64,000 nucleotides of DNA from Escherichia whittamii. Its GTDB lineage: Bacteria; Pseudomonadota; Gammaproteobacteria; Enterobacterales; Enterobacteriaceae. The stretch lies in assembly GCF_014836715.1 (NCBI RefSeq), contig NZ_JACSQI010000012.1:79113-143112 (forward strand), in the 5' to 3' direction. The stretch's first letter is position 1; each line of letters opens with the position of its first letter. The notes beneath the pieces were generated by a model. That model had not been told where the DNA came from and did no database searches. It was given only the letters and a program-made list of their open reading frames with translations. The position numbers and the translations under genes were made by a program. Positions 32,456 through 43,250 of the stretch are shown here, in pieces.

Positions 32456-33596
32456 GCAGCACCTCCAGCAGGCGGTCGATATCCTGTGTTTCATGGGCCG
32501 CAGTCAACGTCAGGCGCAGTCGCGCAGTGCCGACGGGGACGGTTGGCGGGCGAATCGCCGTTACCCAGCAACCTTGCTGACGCAGTTTTTCTGCCAGTCG
32601 TAATGCACGACTGTTATCGCCTACGATTAATGGCTGGATGGCGCTACGTGAATCAGCAAGAGTAAATGGCGAGCCCTGCACTCCGGCACGGAAATGTGCG
32701 ATCAGTGCCACCAGTTTTTCGCGCCGTGCATCTCCCTCTTCGCTGCGAATAACCGCCAGCGATGCACGCAATGCCTGCGCCTGAGCGGGCGGCATGCTGG
32801 TGCTGTAGATAAGATGACGGGCAAATTGCAGCAGATAATCCGCCACGGTATCGGAGCAAAGCACCGCCGCCCCGCTGACACCAAATCCTTTGCCAAAAGT
32901 GACCACCAGCAGTTCCGGCTTCACCTTTTGCTGCCAGCAGCTGCCTCGCCCCTGCTCACCGATAACCCCGGTACCGTGGGCATCGTCGACCATTAACCAG
33001 GCGTTTTGCTGATGCGTTACCTGCTGAATTTCCGTAAGCGGCGCACTATCGCCGTCCATACTAAACACGCCTTCTGTCACCACCAGTTGCCGCCCCGGAC
33101 AGGAGCTAGCAAGCAGACGTTCCAGATGAGCGGCATCGTTATGGGCAAAACGGCGAAGCTGCGCCGGGCTTAAACTGGCGGCCTCCAGCAATGAGGCATG
33201 GCTAAGGCGGTCGGCAACGATACGGTCCTCTTTCGCCATCATCGCGGTAATGACCGCCTGGTTAGCAGCAAAACCGGAGATAAACAGCAGCGCACGCGAA
33301 TAGCCCAGCCACTGCGCCAGTTCCTCTTCCAGCGCCTGATGCGCCACGTTATAACCGCTAACATGCCCGGAGCCGCCGCTACCGACACCAAACTTTTCTG
33401 CACCCTGCTGCCAGGCACGGATGATGTGCGGATGATGGCTTAAACCGAGGTAATCATTGCTGGAAAAGTTCAGATACTGGCGATCATTCGCCACCAGCCA
33501 GCGTCCGGCCCCTTGCGCCACCGGATAACGGCGACGCAGGGCATCTGCAGCACGCCGCGCATCAAGCGCCGCATCAATTTTCTCCTGCCAGGTCAT
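32439..33596 (-). CDS. bioF: 8-amino-7-oxononanoate synthase BioF
   Basis: A 385-residue PLP enzyme that condenses pimeloyl-ACP with alanine. The PLP lysine is K236 in TFGKGFG, with DDAHGTG near 204-210 and GSGGSGH near 72-78. The last codons extend one residue beyond my memory of the K-12 protein. It overlaps bioB by 4 bases (ATGA type). Confidence 0.96.
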   Translation of the reverse strand: MTWQEKIDAALDARRAADALRRRYPVAQGAGRWLVANDRQYLNFSSNDYLGLSHHPHIIRAWQQGAEKFGVGSGGSGHVSGYNVAHQALEEELAQWLGYSRALLFISGFAANQAVITAMMAKEDRIVADRLSHASLLEAASLSPAQLRRFAHNDAAHLERLLASSCPGRQLVVTEGVFSMDGDSAPLTEIQQVTHQQNAWLMVDDAHGTGVIGEQGRGSCWQQKVKPELLVVTFGKGFGVSGAAVLCSDTVADYLLQFARHLIYSTSMPPAQAQALRASLAVIRSEEGDARREKLVALIAHFRAGVQGSPFTLADSRSAIQPLIVGDNSRALRLAEKLRQQGCWVTAIRPPTVPVGTARLRLTLTAAHETQDIDRLLEVLHGNGQ

Positions 33597-34633
33597 AGTG
33601 CTGCCGCGTTGTAATATTCGTCGGTATCCGGGGTCATCAGTGCCTGCTCCAGACGCTGCTGTTGTTCGTTATCGCCCGCCAGCACGGCGGTTTGTTGCGG
33701 ATTCAGTCCCAGTTTGCGGAACAGTTGCAGGTCTTTATCTTCTTCCGGATTCGGCGTGGTCAGCAGTTTGCAGCCGTAGAAAATCGAGTTAGCCCCGGCC
33801 ATAAAGCACATTGCCTGGGTCTGTTCGTTCATCTGTTCGCGTCCGGCAGAAAGGCGGACATAGGAAGTCGGCATCATGATCCGCGCCACCGCAATGGTGC
33901 GAATAAAATCAAAGGCATCGACATCCTCGTTATCGGCCAGCGGTGTGCCTTTCACCTTCACCAGCATGTTGATTGGCACGCTTTCCGGCGGCGTCGGCAG
34001 ATTCGCCAGTTGCAGCAATAATCCGGCACGATCTTTCACCGTTTCACCTAAGCCCACAATGCCGCCTGAACAGACTTTGATCCCGGCTTCGCGCACTTTT
34101 TCCAGCGTATCGAGGCGTTCCTGATAAGTACGTGTGGTGATAATATTGCCGTAAAACTCCGGCGAGGTGTCGAGGTTGTGGTTATAGTAATCCAGTCCAG
34201 CATTCGCGAGGCGCTGCGCCTGAGATTCGCTCAATGTGCCCAGCGTCATACACGCTTCCAGACCCATTGCTTTTACCCCCTGCACCATTTGTTCCAGGTA
34301 CGGCATATCGCGCTCGTGGGGATTTTTCCACGCCGCGCCCATGCAGAAGCGCGTCGATCCCGCCGCCTTCGCTTTGCGCGCCGACTCCAGCACCTGCTCA
34401 ACTTCCATCAACCGTTCGGCTTCCAGCCCGGTTTTATAGCGCGAGCTTTGCGGACAGTATTTGCAATCTTCAGGACAGGCGCCGGTTTTAATCGACAGCA
34501 AAGTACTAACCTGTACCTGACGAGGATCGAAATGCTGACGATGCACCTGCTGCGCTTCAAACAGCAGATCCAGCAATGGTTTTTCAAATAATTCTGTGAC
34601 TTGCGACAATGTCCAGCGTGGGCGGTGAGCCAT
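33593..34633 (-). CDS. bioB: Biotin synthase BioB
   Basis: A 346-residue radical-SAM enzyme that inserts sulphur into dethiobiotin. The SAM-cluster ligands are C53, C57 and C60 ([10 protein letters not shown]). The [2Fe-2S] sulphur-donor site includes conserved C97 and C128 regions ([17 protein letters not shown]) and the GGIVGLGE segment. First gene of bioBFCD, transcribed away from bioA; the BirA operator lies 46 bases upstream. Confidence 0.97.
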   Translation of the reverse strand: MAHRPRWTLSQVTELFEKPLLDLLFEAQQVHRQHFDPRQVQVSTLLSIKTGACPEDCKYCPQSSRYKTGLEAERLMEVEQVLESARKAKAAGSTRFCMGAAWKNPHERDMPYLEQMVQGVKAMGLEACMTLGTLSESQAQRLANAGLDYYNHNLDTSPEFYGNIITTRTYQERLDTLEKVREAGIKVCSGGIVGLGETVKDRAGLLLQLANLPTPPESVPINMLVKVKGTPLADNEDVDAFDFIRTIAVARIMMPTSYVRLSAGREQMNEQTQAMCFMAGANSIFYGCKLLTTPNPEEDKDLQLFRKLGLNPQQTAVLAGDNEQQQRLEQALMTPDTDEYYNAAAL

Positions 34634-34678
34634 GGGGCTTCTCCAAAACGTGTTTTTTGTTGTTAATTCGGTGTAGAC

Positions 34679-34712
34679 TTGTAAACCTAAATCTTTTCAA
34701 TTTGGTTTACAA
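34679..34712. promoter_or_regulatory. BirA (biotin) operator between bioB and bioA
   Basis: Arms TTGTAAACC (34679-34687) and GGTTTACAA (34704-34712) with a 16-base spacer are the bio operator. Biotinoyl-AMP-bound BirA represses the overlapping divergent promoters of bioA and bioBFCD here. Confidence 0.92.
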
Positions 34713-34719
34713 GTCGATT

Positions 34720-36009
34720 ATGACAACGGACGATCTTGCCTTTGACCAACGCCATATCTGGCATCCGTACACATCCATGACCTCCCCGCTGCCGGTTTAT
34801 CCGGTGGCGAGTGCAGAAGGTTGCGAGTTGATTTTGTCTGACGGCAGACGCCTGGTTGACGGTATGTCGTCCTGGTGGGCGGCGATCCACGGCTACAATC
34901 ACCCGCAGCTTAATGCCGCAATGAAGTCGCAAATTGATGCCATGTCGCATGTGATGTTTGGCGGTATCACCCATGCGCCAGCCATTGAGCTGTGCCGCAA
35001 ACTGGTGGCGATGACGCCGCAACCGCTGGAATGCGTTTTTCTCGCAGACTCCGGTTCCGTGGCGGTGGAAGTGGCGATGAAAATGGCGTTGCAGTACTGG
35101 CAGGCCAAAGGTGAAGCGCGCCAGCGTTTTCTGACTTTCCGCAATGGTTATCATGGCGATACCTTTGGCGCGATGTCGGTGTGCGATCCGGACAATTCAA
35201 TGCACAGTCTGTGGAAGGGATATCTGCCGGAAAACTTGTTTGCTCCCGCCCCGCAAAGCCGCATGGGCGGCGAATGGGATGAGCGCGATATGGTGGGCTT
35301 TGCCCGCCTGATGGCGGCGCATCGTCATGATATCGCCGCCGTAATCATTGAACCGATTGTTCAGGGCGCTGGCGGAATGCGCATCTACCATCCTGAATGG
35401 TTAAAACGAATCCGCAAAATGTGCGATCGTGAAGGTATCTTGCTGATTGCTGACGAAATAGCGACTGGTTTTGGTCGCACCGGCAAACTGTTTGCCTGCG
35501 AACATGCGGGGATCGCGCCGGATATTTTATGCCTCGGCAAAGCCTTAACCGGCGGTACGATGACCCTTTCCGCCACGCTCACCACGCGTCTGGTCGCTGA
35601 AACCATCAGTAACGGCGAAGCCGGCTGCTTTATGCATGGGCCAACTTTTATGGGCAATCCGCTGGCCTGCGCGGCAGCAAACGCCAGCCTGACAATTATC
35701 GAATCCGGCGAATGGCAACAGCAGGTGGCAAGTATTGAAGCGCAGCTACATGAGCAACTGGCACCAGTCCGTGATGCCGAAATGGTTGCCGATGTCCGCG
35801 TACTGGGGGCAATTGGTGTAGTAGAAACCACTCGCCCGGTGAATATGGCAGTACTGCAAAAATTCTTTGTCGAACAGGGCGTCTGGATCCGGCCTTTTGG
35901 CAAGCTTATATACCTGATGCCGCCCTATATTATTCGCCCGGAGCAGCTGCAGCGTCTGACTGCAGCAGTTAACCGTGCGGTGCAGGATGAAACATTTTTT
36001 TGCCAATAA
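34720..36009 (+). CDS. bioA: 7,8-diaminopelargonate aminotransferase BioA
   Basis: A 429-residue class III PLP aminotransferase using SAM as amino donor. K274 (LGKALTGG) is the PLP lysine and D245 ([13 protein letters not shown]) binds the pyridine nitrogen; [13 protein letters not shown] near 111-123 binds the phosphate. The ATG at 34720 begins right after the BirA operator; the longer open frame to 34609 crosses the operator and is rejected. Confidence 0.97.
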   Translation: MTTDDLAFDQRHIWHPYTSMTSPLPVYPVASAEGCELILSDGRRLVDGMSSWWAAIHGYNHPQLNAAMKSQIDAMSHVMFGGITHAPAIELCRKLVAMTPQPLECVFLADSGSVAVEVAMKMALQYWQAKGEARQRFLTFRNGYHGDTFGAMSVCDPDNSMHSLWKGYLPENLFAPAPQSRMGGEWDERDMVGFARLMAAHRHDIAAVIIEPIVQGAGGMRIYHPEWLKRIRKMCDREGILLIADEIATGFGRTGKLFACEHAGIAPDILCLGKALTGGTMTLSATLTTRLVAETISNGEAGCFMHGPTFMGNPLACAAANASLTIIESGEWQQQVASIEAQLHEQLAPVRDAEMVADVRVLGAIGVVETTRPVNMAVLQKFFVEQGVWIRPFGKLIYLMPPYIIRPEQLQRLTAAVNRAVQDETFFCQ

Positions 36010-36067
36010 CGAGCAGTCAGCGTGAGTGTTTCTGGCTACACTTTCTGCAAACAAGAAGGGAGGGTTC

Positions 36068-36544
36068 ATGAAACTCATCAGTAATGATCTGCGCGATGGC
36101 GATAAGCTACCGCATCGTCATGTCTTTAACGGCATGGGTTACGATGGTGATAATATTTCGCCACATCTGGCGTGGGATGATGTTCCTGCGGGAACAAAAA
36201 GTTTTGTTGTCACCTGTTATGATCCAGATGCGCCAACCGGCTCCGGCTGGTGGCACTGGGTGGTTGTTAACTTGCCTGCTGATACCCGCGTATTGCCGCA
36301 AGGGTTTGGCTCTGGTCTGGTGGCAATGCCAGACGGTGTTTTGCAGACGCGTACCGATTTTGGTAAAACCGGGTACGATGGCGCAGCGCCGCCGAAAGGC
36401 GAAACCCATCGCTACATTTTTACTGTTCACGCGCTGGATGTAGAACGTATTGATGTTGATGAAGGTGCCAGCGGCGCGATGGTCGGTTTTAACGTCCATT
36501 TCCATTCTCTGGCAAGTGCCTCGATTACTGCGATGTTCAGTTAA
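36068..36544 (+). CDS. ybhB: PEBP/Raf-kinase-inhibitor-like protein YbhB
   Basis: A 158-residue phosphatidylethanolamine-binding-protein fold. Family signatures DPDAPTGSGWWHW near residues 51-63 and GETHRYIFTVHAL near 113-125 line the anion pocket. Its cellular role is not established. ATG at 36068 follows GGGAGGG; it is 58 bases after bioA on the same strand. The lambda attachment site follows within 100 bases of the stop. Confidence 0.92.
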   Translation: MKLISNDLRDGDKLPHRHVFNGMGYDGDNISPHLAWDDVPAGTKSFVVTCYDPDAPTGSGWWHWVVVNLPADTRVLPQGFGSGLVAMPDGVLQTRTDFGKTGYDGAAPPKGETHRYIFTVHALDVERIDVDEGASGAMVGFNVHFHSLASASITAMFS

Positions 36545-36634
36545 ATACTCTGCCAGATGGCGCAATACCATCTGGCATGACTTAAAGGTATTGAAAACAA
36601 CTTTTTGTCTTTTTACCTTCCCGTTTCGCTCAAC

Positions 36635-36649
36635 TTAGTATAAAAAAGC
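36635..36649 (-). other. Bacteriophage lambda attB core (unoccupied)
   Basis: The minus strand reads GCTTTTTTATACTAA, the exact 15-base lambda core O, between ybhB and ybhC as in K-12. Flanks are CCTG on one side and GTTGAGCG on the other. No prophage is inserted. The B' Int-binding arm reads CAACTTAGT here, whereas the K-12 bacterial arm is CAAGTTAGT (from memory). Confidence 0.92.
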
Positions 36650-36698
36650 AGGCTTCAACGGATTCATTTTCTTTCCATTTCAAAGCCCGGAGCAACCT

Positions 36699-37982
36699 GT
36701 GAACACATTTTCAGTTTCCCGTCTGGCGCTGGCACTGGCTTTTGGCGTGACGCTGACCGCCTGTAGCTCAACTCCGCCCGATCAACGTCCTTCTGATCAA
36801 ACCGCGCCTGGTACCTCTTCTCGCCCGATTCTGTCGGCAAAAGAAGCGCAGAATTTCGATGCTCAACACTATTTTGCGTCCCTGACGCCTGGTGCTGCGG
36901 CGTGGAATCCTTCACCTATTACTCTGCCAGCTCAACCTGACTTTGTTGTCGGACCGGCGGGTACACCAGGTGTGACGCACACGACTATTCAGGCAGCGGT
37001 GGATGCGGCAATTATCAAACGTACCAATAAACGCCAGTATATTGCCGTGATGCCAGGTGAGTATGAAGGCACGGTCTATGTCCCCGCAGCTCCGGGTGGA
37101 ATCACCGTCTACGGTACAGGCGAAAAACCGATTGATGTGAAAATTGGTCTTTCCCTTGATGGTGGCATGAGCCCTGCCGACTGGCGTCACGACGTCAACC
37201 CGCGCGGCAAATATATGCCAGGTAAACCAGCGTGGTATATGTACGATAGCTGCCAGAGCAAACGCAGCAACAGCATTGGCGTTCTGTGTTCTGCGGTCTT
37301 CTGGTCACAAAACAATGGCCTGCAACTGCAAAACCTGACCATTGAAAACACGCTGGGGGATAGCGTAGATGCGGGTAACCATCCGGCGGTGGCACTGCGT
37401 ACTGATGGTGACAAAGTGCAGATTAATAACGTCAATATTCTCGGTCGCCAGAATACTTTCTTTGTGACCAACAGCGGTGTGCAGAACCGTCTGGAAACTA
37501 ACCGTCAGCCGCGTACCCTGGTGACTAACAGTTATATTGAAGGGGATGTGGATATCGTTTCTGGTCGCGGCGCAGTAGTGTTCGATAACACCGAATTCCG
37601 CGTGGTGAACTCCCGTACTCAGCAAGAAGCGTATGTGTTTGCACCGGCTACGCTGTCCAATATTTACTACGGTTTCCTCGCGGTAAATAGCCGTTTCAAT
37701 GCTTCCGGTGATGGCGTCGCACAACTGGGCCGCTCGCTGGATGTTGATGCCAATACCAATGGCCAGGTGGTGATCCGTGATAGCGCCATCAACGAAGGCT
37801 TTAACACGGCTAAACCGTGGGCTGATGCGGTGATTTCCAATCGTCCGTTTGCGGGGAACACCGGTAGCGTTGACGATAGCGACGAAGTACAGCGCAATCT
37901 GAATGACACTAACTACAACCGCATGTGGGAATACAATAACCGCGGCGTGGGTAGTAAAGTGGTTGCAGAGGCGAAGAAGTAA
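36699..37982 (+). CDS. ybhC: Outer-membrane lipoprotein YbhC, pectinesterase fold
   Basis: A 427-residue lipoprotein with signal and lipobox LTAC, lipidated at C21 (SSTPPDQ follows; residue +2 Ser favours the outer membrane). The body is a right-handed beta helix of the pectin methylesterase family (TIQAAVDAAI; GRQNTFF; GDVDIVSGRGAVVFDN). In K-12 it was shown to be an acyl-CoA thioesterase-type protein of the outer membrane rather than a pectinase. The start is GTG at 36699 after CCCGGAGCAACCT. Length equals K-12. Confidence 0.94.
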   Translation: MNTFSVSRLALALAFGVTLTACSSTPPDQRPSDQTAPGTSSRPILSAKEAQNFDAQHYFASLTPGAAAWNPSPITLPAQPDFVVGPAGTPGVTHTTIQAAVDAAIIKRTNKRQYIAVMPGEYEGTVYVPAAPGGITVYGTGEKPIDVKIGLSLDGGMSPADWRHDVNPRGKYMPGKPAWYMYDSCQSKRSNSIGVLCSAVFWSQNNGLQLQNLTIENTLGDSVDAGNHPAVALRTDGDKVQINNVNILGRQNTFFVTNSGVQNRLETNRQPRTLVTNSYIEGDVDIVSGRGAVVFDNTEFRVVNSRTQQEAYVFAPATLSNIYYGFLAVNSRFNASGDGVAQLGRSLDVDANTNGQVVIRDSAINEGFNTAKPWADAVISNRPFAGNTGSVDDSDEVQRNLNDTNYNRMWEYNNRGVGSKVVAEAKK

Positions 37983-37998
37983 GAGCTATTAACTTTTT

Positions 37999-38103
<105 letters not shown>

Positions 38104-38124
38104 CCTGCATTCACATGGCGTTTT

Positions 38125-40386
38125 TTACATCTGACGGTTTTTATTGAAGTTAATCAAGCTGCCCGCCTTGATAATCTCGCGCTCTTCGGCAGTCAGACTT
38201 TCCATATACAGCGTGATTTCCGTTACCGGCGTATCTTCATGGATCACATAACCTTTGAACGTCGCACCTGGATTATCCAGCGCCGCTTTAATGCCAGGAA
38301 TATAAATGTAATCCCCCACGTCAAAGCTCGGTACTTCTGCCATCTGCAGCGGTAACATCCCCCAGTTAATGACATTAGAACGGTAGCGTTTGGTGGCGTA
38401 CTCCTCGGCAATATTCGCCAGACCACCAATTACACGCTGGCAACTCGCCGCCTGTTCACGTGCAGAACCATCGCCTGGTTTGACTGCATAGACCATGCTG
38501 CCAATTTCTGTTTGCAGCGGATCGATATGTTCCTGACCAGCAATCTGCTTAATGCGCGCAAACACCTCTGTCAGCTCGCTGACATTCCCCGCCAGACGCT
38601 GATTTTCCAGCTCGGCAGTCGCTTTACTTCTGCCAACATAGCCAGGATCGCGGCGTGACAGGGTAAACTCCGCCAGACCAATCGGATTTGAACGATACGA
38701 AGAAGTTTCCCCGGAAGGAATCAGTTCGTCGGTGGTGGTCACCTCATCGAGGATCTTCGAGCACACTTTGAGGACGATATTGTCAGTCAATGCGCCTAAT
38801 TCCGGCCAGTCTTTGATGTTCGGTCCGTAGATCAGCGGTTGCTGGGTCGCCCCTTTCACAAACCCCTGATAAACACGGTTTTTATACGGTGTGACATCGA
38901 AGGCGTACTCCGGCACGTTGTCCCAGCAGTCCAGCTCACTTGCAGATGTTAAGTAACCACCGTTTGCAGCTGTTGCAGCGATAGAACGGGCGTCCATCAA
39001 CGCCACCGCTGACATCTGCCCATTAGCTGGCTTAGAGCCTTCGCGGTTCGGGAAGTTACGCGTGGTGTGGCGAATACTCAAACCGTTGTTGATTGGCGTG
39101 TCGCCCGCGCCAAAACATGGGCCGCAGAACGCGGTTCTGATGATTGCACCTGCACCAATCAAATCTGCTACCACGCCTTTTTTGGCTAAATCCATAAACA
39201 CCGGCTGTGATGACGGGTAAACCGCCAGCGAGAAGGTGTCATTGCCACAGGATTGACCGCGCAGCGCGTTTGCTGCGGCGATCACGTTTTCATAATTACC
39301 ACCAGAACAGCCTGCGATAATCCCCTGCTGCACTTTCAGGCGGCCATTTTCGACTTTATCCAGCAATGAAAGTTTGGCTTTACCGTGCGCCACGCGCTCG
39401 GACTCAATTTCAATCTCACGCAGAATGTCAGTCAGGTTCTGATTCAGCGTGTCGATTTCATAAACGTTGCTCGGATGGAACGGCAGTGCAATCATCGGCT
39501 TGATGGCACTTAAATCAACGCTGATGCAGCCATCGTAGTACGCCATCGGTTGTGGGTTAAGCTGGCAGTAATCCTGGCCGCGACCATGCAGCGCCAGCCA
39601 GTTATGGACTTCCTCATCGGTTTGCCAGACGGAACTTAAACAGGTGGTTTCGGTAGTCATCACGTCAACGCTGTTACGGAAATCCGTAGAGAGCGAGCTA
39701 ACGCCCGGTCCCACAAATTCCATCACTTTATTTTTGACGTAGCCGTTTTTAAACACGGCGCCGATAATCGCCAACGCCACATCCTGCGGTCCTACATATG
39801 CCGCAGGTTTTCCGGTCAGATGCACCGCAACAACGCCCGGATAGTCGATATCCCAGGTGTCATTAAGCAGTTGTTTTACCAACTCGCCGCCGCCCTCACC
39901 GACCGCCATTGTACCTAATGCGCCGTAACGGGTGTGGCTGTCTGACCCGAGGATCATTTTGCCGCCGCCCGCCATCATTTCACGCATATATTGGTGGATA
40001 ACCGCAATATGCGGAGGCACAAAAATACCGCCATAACGCTGGGCCGCCGATAAACCAAAAATATGGTCATCACCGTTAATGGTACCGCCCACAGCGCACA
40101 GTGAGTTATGGCAGTTGGTCAGTACATACGGCAGCGGGAAGCGTTCCATGCCAGACGCTTTAGCTGTCTGTACAATACCAACAAAGGTAATATCGTGTGA
40201 GGCTAAGGAATCAAACTTAATTTTAAGTTTGTCCATATTTCCGGACGTATTATGAGAAGAGAGAATAGACCAGGCAATAGTGCCTTTTTTGGCTTCTTCT
40301 TTTTTTACTTCGCCGGTGAAATGTTCTTCAGAAATTATTTCGTTATTACTGGCGAGAAACACGCCTTTATCAGATAACTTGATCAT
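38125..40386 (-). CDS. ybhJ: Aconitase-family hydratase YbhJ
   Basis: A 753-residue member of the aconitase/isopropylmalate isomerase superfamily. The three [4Fe-4S] cysteines are in AGCSGG and [19 protein letters not shown] is the aconitase SDSH motif. The swivel domain is C-terminal. Its substrate is unknown. The ATG at 40386 gives the K-12 length and follows CTGGAGCATTTG; the in-frame start at 40410 lies upstream of that ribosome site. It is the third gene of ybhH-ybhI-ybhJ, separated from ybhI by an ERIC repeat. Confidence 0.93.
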   Translation of the reverse strand: MIKLSDKGVFLASNNEIISEEHFTGEVKKEEAKKGTIAWSILSSHNTSGNMDKLKIKFDSLASHDITFVGIVQTAKASGMERFPLPYVLTNCHNSLCAVGGTINGDDHIFGLSAAQRYGGIFVPPHIAVIHQYMREMMAGGGKMILGSDSHTRYGALGTMAVGEGGGELVKQLLNDTWDIDYPGVVAVHLTGKPAAYVGPQDVALAIIGAVFKNGYVKNKVMEFVGPGVSSLSTDFRNSVDVMTTETTCLSSVWQTDEEVHNWLALHGRGQDYCQLNPQPMAYYDGCISVDLSAIKPMIALPFHPSNVYEIDTLNQNLTDILREIEIESERVAHGKAKLSLLDKVENGRLKVQQGIIAGCSGGNYENVIAAANALRGQSCGNDTFSLAVYPSSQPVFMDLAKKGVVADLIGAGAIIRTAFCGPCFGAGDTPINNGLSIRHTTRNFPNREGSKPANGQMSAVALMDARSIAATAANGGYLTSASELDCWDNVPEYAFDVTPYKNRVYQGFVKGATQQPLIYGPNIKDWPELGALTDNIVLKVCSKILDEVTTTDELIPSGETSSYRSNPIGLAEFTLSRRDPGYVGRSKATAELENQRLAGNVSELTEVFARIKQIAGQEHIDPLQTEIGSMVYAVKPGDGSAREQAASCQRVIGGLANIAEEYATKRYRSNVINWGMLPLQMAEVPSFDVGDYIYIPGIKAALDNPGATFKGYVIHEDTPVTEITLYMESLTAEEREIIKAGSLINFNKNRQM

Positions 40387-40440
40387 CAAATGCTCCAGAT
40401 ATCTGCGCACCGTAAAGTGCGCAGAAAGATAATAAATGGA

Positions 40441-40567
40441 TATACTCTAAATAATTCGAGTTGCAGGAAGGCGACAAGCGAGTGAATCCCCAGTCACTTA
40501 CATAAGTAAGTGACTGGGGTGAGCGAACGCAGACGCAGCACATGCAACTTGAAGTATGACGAGTATA
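40441..40567. repeat. ERIC (IRU) repeat between ybhI and ybhJ
   Basis: A complete 127-base enterobacterial repetitive intergenic consensus element bounded by TATACTC and GAGTATA. Internal hallmarks GTGAATCCCCAG and AAGTAAGTGACTGGGGTGAG are present. It would be transcribed as part of the ybhHIJ message and could affect its stability. Confidence 0.95.
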
Positions 40568-40568
40568 T

Positions 40569-42002
40569 TTACAGCATGTTCCAGCCGATCAGCATATTCC
40601 ACCACCATACACCGAGGGTGATATGCACCAGGAAGGTTAATATCGTCAGTACCGCACCGACCAACCACCAGGATTTAATATCGTTATAACCCACACCAAA
40701 GATGACCGGGCCTGCTGCACCACCGTAGTGAGTGACCATACCGCCGTAGGAGTTGGAGAACAGCAGCGCCAACGCGGTTAACATTAACGGTGCGCCGGAG
40801 ACGTTCGCCAGCATGGCAAATACAGGTAACATAGCAACGATATAGGCACTACCGGAAGCGAAGAAATAACGTACGATGATGCTAAGGAAAATAATGACGA
40901 AGAAGGCAACGTTACCGTGACCATCAAATGCCAGGTTATTTTTAAAGACTTCAGCTAACCATTCGAAGAATTTAACTTTCGATAATAATGAGCTTAAGCC
41001 GATAATACCGCCGTACCAGATTAAGGTATTCCAGCCGCCTTTATTTTTAACCACGTCTTCCCAGGTCACAATACCCAGCAGCAGCATGGTCGCCATAACA
41101 ACGATTGCCACGGTGGATTCATCAACCCCCAGAGACTTACTGAAAATCCAGCCCAACAGCGCCAGCACAAAGACACCGAGCAGCATTTTTTCGCGGATTT
41201 TCATCGGCCCGAGTTCAGCAAGACCGGCTTTAGCGATAGTTTTGTTATCCACCTTTTTAATTTCTGGCGGATACATGGTGTAAATGACCAGCGGAGTGAC
41301 CAGCAGCATAATGATGCCCGGTAAACCAGCAGCCAACGCCCATCCCCCCCAGCTAATTTGCAGGTGCAGAATGTCGTTGATCATTTTCAGCGCCAGAATG
41401 TTCCCCGCCATTGCAGTAAAGAACATGTAGCTGGTGGTTTTGGTGACCATGTAAATGGACATCATCAGGTAATGTCCGACACGACGCGGGCTTTTTTCCG
41501 GTTCTGACCCCAAAGCCACCGCCACGCTGTTGATGATCGGTAACACAATGCCGCCCGCACGCGCGGTGTTAGACGGTGTTGCCGGAGCGAGTACCAGATC
41601 AAGGAATACCGTAACGTAACCCAGCCCCAGGGTAGTGCTACCTATTTTACCAATCAGCAGATAGGCAATACGTTTACCTAAACCGGTGGTCACAAACGCG
41701 GCGCTTAAGGTGAACGCCGAGAATACCAGCCAGGTGGTACCTGAAGAGTAACCGCTTAATACGGCGGTGGTTTTAAACGCACCGTCGGATAAGTTACCGA
41801 CCACCACCATTGAGGCAGCAACGGCAATTAACAGTACGACTGGTTCCGGGAAAGGCTTGATAACCAGCCCCACAATCGCCGCCAGGTAGATACCAAAAAG
41901 TACCCATGCCAGTTCGCTTAACCCTGCCGGAGCGGGTATAACGCCAATAATACATGGGATCGCTAATATCAGAATTAGCTTCCATAACGATTTCTTGTTC
42001 AT
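40569..42002 (-). CDS. ybhI: DASS-family anion transporter YbhI
   Basis: A 477-residue inner-membrane carrier of the divalent anion:Na+ symporter family, with about 12 membrane segments and the signature region APATPSNTARAGGIVLPI near residues 135-152. Such carriers exchange dicarboxylates or tricarboxylates (citrate, tartrate, 2-oxoglutarate). The substrate is unknown; its neighbours YbhH and YbhJ suggest a tricarboxylate or unsaturated acid. ybhH lies 76 bases upstream on the same strand. Confidence 0.93.
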   Translation of the reverse strand: MNKKSLWKLILILAIPCIIGVIPAPAGLSELAWVLFGIYLAAIVGLVIKPFPEPVVLLIAVAASMVVVGNLSDGAFKTTAVLSGYSSGTTWLVFSAFTLSAAFVTTGLGKRIAYLLIGKIGSTTLGLGYVTVFLDLVLAPATPSNTARAGGIVLPIINSVAVALGSEPEKSPRRVGHYLMMSIYMVTKTTSYMFFTAMAGNILALKMINDILHLQISWGGWALAAGLPGIIMLLVTPLVIYTMYPPEIKKVDNKTIAKAGLAELGPMKIREKMLLGVFVLALLGWIFSKSLGVDESTVAIVVMATMLLLGIVTWEDVVKNKGGWNTLIWYGGIIGLSSLLSKVKFFEWLAEVFKNNLAFDGHGNVAFFVIIFLSIIVRYFFASGSAYIVAMLPVFAMLANVSGAPLMLTALALLFSNSYGGMVTHYGGAAGPVIFGVGYNDIKSWWLVGAVLTILTFLVHITLGVWWWNMLIGWNML

Positions 42003-42077
42003 TTAAAATCCTGTTCTTTCTGTATGACTCATACAGAAGTCCTTTATTGAATATCCTTATCACGACAACGAAATTTT

Positions 42078-43130
42078 TCAGGGAAGATAAACTTCACCGG
42101 AAAATATTTTTCTGGTCGTTCGAATAACAGATGCACGTAACGTTGCGGCATCCTGACCTTCATTACTTAAATGAACGTCAAGCGCACCACTGGGGTGTTC
42201 AATATTAATATTGCCGTATCCTACAGAAGGAACAATTTGTCGGGTAACGGTGCCTTCCAGCGCACAACTACTGGAAATGGCAATAGCACCGGTTATCGCC
42301 AGCGCGCGATGGCAAGAATGCGGCATAAAATAACGCACATTAATTGCCCCACCTTTCTGCGCTGGAGAAATAAGCACAGGTTTAGGGATCACCATATTAC
42401 TGACATCACCTAAGCCCATAGCTTTACCCGCTTGTAGACGGATAGATTCGATGCGGGCTAATAATGATTTGTCGGCATCCAGTTCCGCCGGTAATTCATA
42501 GCCTGTTTTTCCCAGATATTCAGCCGGAATAATGACAACTGGCATCGCCATATCGATACAAGTCACCGGGACATCGTCAAAATAATCGATCTGTTTATCG
42601 GTCGGAAAAACTTTTCCGGTTTTGGTTCCGGCAGCATTCAGGAAAGTGAGCGCGACCGGTGCGGCAGTTCCTGGCACACCGTCGATTCTCGCGCTCCCCT
42701 CGTACTCGACAACACCATTTGGCGTTTGCACATCAGCTTCGATGAACGTGCCTGTATTAACGTTGCGGATACGTACGCGGGTGATTGGTGATGTCGCAGC
42801 GATCAGGCCATTTTCGATAGCAAATGCCCCAACCCCAGACAGCATATTGCCGCAGTTAGGCGTGGTATCGACACGTTGCTCATGGACGATAACTTGAGCA
42901 AACAGATAATCGACATCAGCATGCGGATCGCTGGAACGGCTAATAATGGCGACTTTACTGGTCAGCGGATTACCGCCACCGATACCGTCAATTTCCAGAT
43001 CGTTACCGGAACCCATAATTGCCATCAATATTTTATCGCGCTGCGTTTGATCATCGGGTAAGTGTTCCGCTAACAGGAACGCGCCCCTCGAGGTTCCACC
43101 TCGCATCATCACGCAGGGTATTTTTTTCAT
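42078..43130 (-). CDS. ybhH: PrpF-like isomerase/tautomerase YbhH
   Basis: A 350-residue protein of the PrpF (2-methylaconitate cis-trans isomerase) / GalD (4-oxalomesaconate tautomerase) family. MMRGGTSRGAF at 8-18, GGGNPLTSKVAI near 52-63 and TPNCGNMLSGVGAFA near 96-110 contain the catalytic Lys/Cys-type region of the fold. It is first in ybhHIJ and divergent from the LysR gene ybhD. Confidence 0.92.
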   Translation of the reverse strand: MKKIPCVMMRGGTSRGAFLLAEHLPDDQTQRDKILMAIMGSGNDLEIDGIGGGNPLTSKVAIISRSSDPHADVDYLFAQVIVHEQRVDTTPNCGNMLSGVGAFAIENGLIAATSPITRVRIRNVNTGTFIEADVQTPNGVVEYEGSARIDGVPGTAAPVALTFLNAAGTKTGKVFPTDKQIDYFDDVPVTCIDMAMPVVIIPAEYLGKTGYELPAELDADKSLLARIESIRLQAGKAMGLGDVSNMVIPKPVLISPAQKGGAINVRYFMPHSCHRALAITGAIAISSSCALEGTVTRQIVPSVGYGNINIEHPSGALDVHLSNEGQDAATLRASVIRTTRKIFSGEVYLP

Positions 43131-43250
43131 AATAATGCCCTCAATTTAAAAACATAACTTATTGCGATATGGTTACATTAAGGGCAAAGCATCTCTAATG
43201 ACTTTAGCGCCACGATTAATAACATTTTTTCATTAATTTAAGTGATTAAA

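Noticed and set aside
34609..34719. Longer bioA start
   Set aside because: It would place the BirA operator and promoter inside the coding region; the 34720 start gives the family length.
36545..36698. Lambda or lambdoid prophage at attB
   Set aside because: Only the short attB core is present, with ybhB and ybhC intact on either side and no phage genes.
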